Position numbers and translations under genes: made by a program | Shown here: piece after piece, positions 63,091-64,000 of the stretch | How positions within the stretch are numbered: position 1 is the first letter of the stretch | Layout: the number at the start of each line of letters is the position of its first letter | Notes under the pieces: model-generated | The model's input: only the letters and a program-made list of their open reading frames with translations | The model's database searches: none | Told to the model about the DNA's origin: nothing | Source: Spirabiliibacterium mucosae | Lineage (GTDB): Bacteria > Pseudomonadota > Gammaproteobacteria > Enterobacterales > Pasteurellaceae | Length of the DNA: 64,000 nt | Assembly (NCBI RefSeq): GCF_014884965.1 | Contig: NZ_JABTBO010000008.1 | Coordinates: forward strand, 34,368 to 98,367 | Direction: 5' to 3'

Positions 63091-63110
63091 TACTAGTTGA
63101 CTACTAGTTA
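63091..63110. repeat. Candidate integrase arm-type sites, attR side
   Basis: TACTAGTTG (63091-63099) and TACTAGTTA (63102-63110), matching the pair at 15157-15177. The rest of 63111-63249 is AT-rich with no gene. Confidence 0.55.
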
Positions 63111-63249
63111 TAGACTATACAGAATAAAAAAACGCTAAACAACGTGAAACACCATTAAATAAGATTATATCGATTAATTTGTTGATTTTTAAATATATTT
63201 AATCGGAAATGAACGAGACAAAACACACTGTAACAAGAAATCCGCTCAA

Positions 63250-63295
63250 CTCCTAAGGGATAGGTCGTCGGTTCGAATCCGACCACGTTCGCCAA
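63250..63295. repeat. attR, 46-bp core (tRNA-Arg 3' remnant)
   Basis: Exact copy of 15063-15108; the original chromosomal 3' end of tRNA-Arg displaced by integration. Confidence 0.95.
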
Positions 63296-63317
63296 TTTTT
63301 TAATCGGTTATAAAACA

Positions 63318-63348
63318 AAAAAGCCACTTACTCTGTAAGTGGCTTTTA
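63318..63348. terminator. Terminator after the rRNA operon
   Basis: AAAAGCCACTTAC and GTAAGTGGCTTTT pair around TCT. Ends the minus-strand rRNA/tRNA transcript and also faces the prophage side. Confidence 0.8.
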
Positions 63349-63359
63349 TTGGGTTTTAA

Positions 63360-63435
63360 TGGCAGGGGCGGAGAGGCTCGAACTCCCAACACCCGGTTTT
63401 GGAGACCGGTGCTCTACCAATTGAACTACGCCCCT
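63360..63435 (-). tRNA. tRNA-Trp (anticodon CCA)
   Basis: 76-nt cloverleaf with encoded CCA: acceptor AGGGGCG pairs with CGCCCCT, the anticodon loop CTCCAAA reads CCA, T loop TTCGAGC. Last gene of the rRNA operon. Confidence 0.96.
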
Positions 63436-63442
63436 AAAGCGT

Positions 63443-63519
63443 TGGCGGAATGGACGGGACTCGAACCCGCGACCCCCTGCGTGACAGGCAGGTATTCTAA
63501 CCAGCTGAACTACCACTCC
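63443..63519 (-). tRNA. tRNA-Asp (anticodon GUC)
   Basis: 77-nt cloverleaf with CCA, close to E. coli tRNA-Asp; anticodon loop CTGTCAC reads GUC. Located between 5S rRNA and tRNA-Trp, an arrangement known from enteric and Pasteurellaceae rRNA operons. Confidence 0.96.
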
Positions 63520-63535
63520 GCTGAATTTGGTAATT

Positions 63536-63644
63536 GGTAGTGACCTACTCTCACATGGGGAGACCCCACACTACCATCGGCGTTACAACATTTCACTTCT
63601 GAGTTCGGCAAGGGTTCAGGTGGTTCTGTTGCACTATAGCTACC
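63536..63644 (-). rRNA. rrf: 5S ribosomal RNA, distal copy
   Basis: Contains the 5S core (GCCGAACTCAGAAGTGAAA, GATGGTAGTGTGGGGTCTCC). The closing stem TGGTAG/CTACCA differs from the proximal copy, and the middle (AACAGAACCACC) is diverged but compensated. It lies 16 nt from tRNA-Asp. Confidence 0.92.
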
Positions 63645-63697
63645 AAAAATTTTTTATTTTATAAAAAGACTTTAAAAATCTGTTTATAAAATAAAAA

Positions 63698-63812
63698 CCC
63701 GGCGGTGTCCTACTCTCACATGGGGAGACCCCACACTACCATCGGCGTTACAGCGTTTCACTTCTGAGTTCGGCAAGGGGTCAGGTGGGACCACTGCACT
63801 ATCGCCGCCGGG
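63698..63812 (-). rRNA. rrf: 5S ribosomal RNA, proximal copy
   Basis: Full 5S sequence with closing stem CCCGGCGGCG/CACCGCCGGG and the conserved CCGAACTCAGAAGTGAAACG. Tandem with the distal copy, separated by about 53 nt of AT-rich DNA. Confidence 0.95.
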
Positions 63813-63829
63813 ATAATTCTGTTATCCGT

Positions 63830-64000
<171 letters not shown>

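Larger units (their letters stand above)
15063..63295. mobile_element. Lambda-like siphovirus prophage, about 48.2 kb
   Basis: Bounded by the 46-bp repeats in tRNA-Arg, with a tyrosine integrase next to attR. Gene order follows lambda: integration, early left operon with N, CI/Cro/CII immunity, replication, nin genes, Q, lysis, terminase, head, tail. Structural genes run on the minus strand from 44 kb down to attL. Terminase A, portal, tail proteins H to J and Q point to a long-tailed cos-type phage. Several key genes (CI, small terminase, replication protein, tape measure, gpJ) contain frameshifts, so it may be defective as assembled. Confidence 0.96.

Noticed and set aside
15063..63295. Search for a CRISPR array
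   Set aside because: No regularly spaced repeats of 24-40 bp with unique spacers found; the repeats seen are USS, tandem spacer repeats and paired arm sites.
63349..63540. 63-aa plus-strand ORF opposite the tRNAs
   Set aside because: Antisense of tRNA-Trp and tRNA-Asp; a well-known spurious ORF type.

Overview
The window looks like a Pasteurellaceae chromosome carrying one lambda-like prophage. The family call rests on the many copies of the Haemophilus-type DNA uptake sequence (AAGTGCGGT or its complement) in both chromosome and prophage, on gene order (rpsB-tsf-pyrH, murA-ibaG-mlaBCDEF, lptCAB-ptsN-rapZ without rpoN), and on an rRNA operon that ends in tRNA-Asp and tRNA-Trp. I cannot assign genus or species. 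LAYOUT. 1-15,107 is intact housekeeping chromosome: pyrH (partial), tsf, rpsB, ppiD, lon, murA, ibaG and mlaBCDEF on the minus strand, then lptC-lptA-lptB-ptsN-rapZ and tRNA-Arg(CCU) on the plus strand. 15,063-63,295 is a 48.2-kb prophage integrated in the 3' end of that tRNA, bounded by a perfect 46-bp direct repeat (attL/attR). 63,296-64,000 is chromosome again: the end of an rRNA operon on the minus strand (two 5S genes, tRNA-Asp, tRNA-Trp) with short tandem repeats in the 23S-5S spacer. PROPHAGE. From attR inward: integrase, AlpA-like excisionase, small early genes, cold-shock protein, antirepressor 3, YagU-like membrane protein, SSB, DUF1071 annealing protein, Gp157, lipoprotein, antirepressor 2, an N-like antiterminator behind an operator-controlled promoter with a boxA, then a sce7726/beta-family pair, CI, Cro, CII, an OOP-like antisense RNA position, replication protein, DnaB, Dam, NinB, NinG and Q. 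The late promoter with Q-type terminators follows, then lysis (holin, SAR endolysin, Rz/Rz1), a candidate cos region, terminase, portal, a protease-capsid fusion, and lambda-order tail genes (FII, Z, U, V, G/T, H, M, L, K, I, J). Cargo genes interrupt the tail operon: a NYN-domain protein between L and K; a 52-aa ORF, antirepressor 1 and a GHKL-ATPase/nuclease gene between M and L. MAIN FINDING. The three antirepressor genes (25 kb, 54.5 kb, 59.6 kb) each have the same RNA-immunity layout in their leaders: promoter, a first copy of two target boxes, a hairpin with a T-tract, a 76-79-nt closed RNA, then a second copy of the target boxes over the antirepressor ribosome-binding site. In each RNA a 4-bp hairpin shows a 12-nt loop complementary to its own ribosome-binding site, and a second segment is complementary to a second target box. 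The pairings differ in sequence between the three modules but are kept in structure. This is the logic of the C4 antisense RNA of phages P1/P7 and of P4 immunity; having three mutually different copies in one prophage, driving antirepressors with shuffled domains, is the most interesting thing here. DAMAGE. At least eleven small indels interrupt prophage genes (CI, small terminase, replication protein twice, GHKL protein twice, beta, sce7726, tape measure, gpJ, and a small tail-end gene), mostly in homopolymers, while the 15 kb of chromosome shows none. Either the prophage is decaying or the read data have homopolymer errors; this needs checking before the prophage is called defective.
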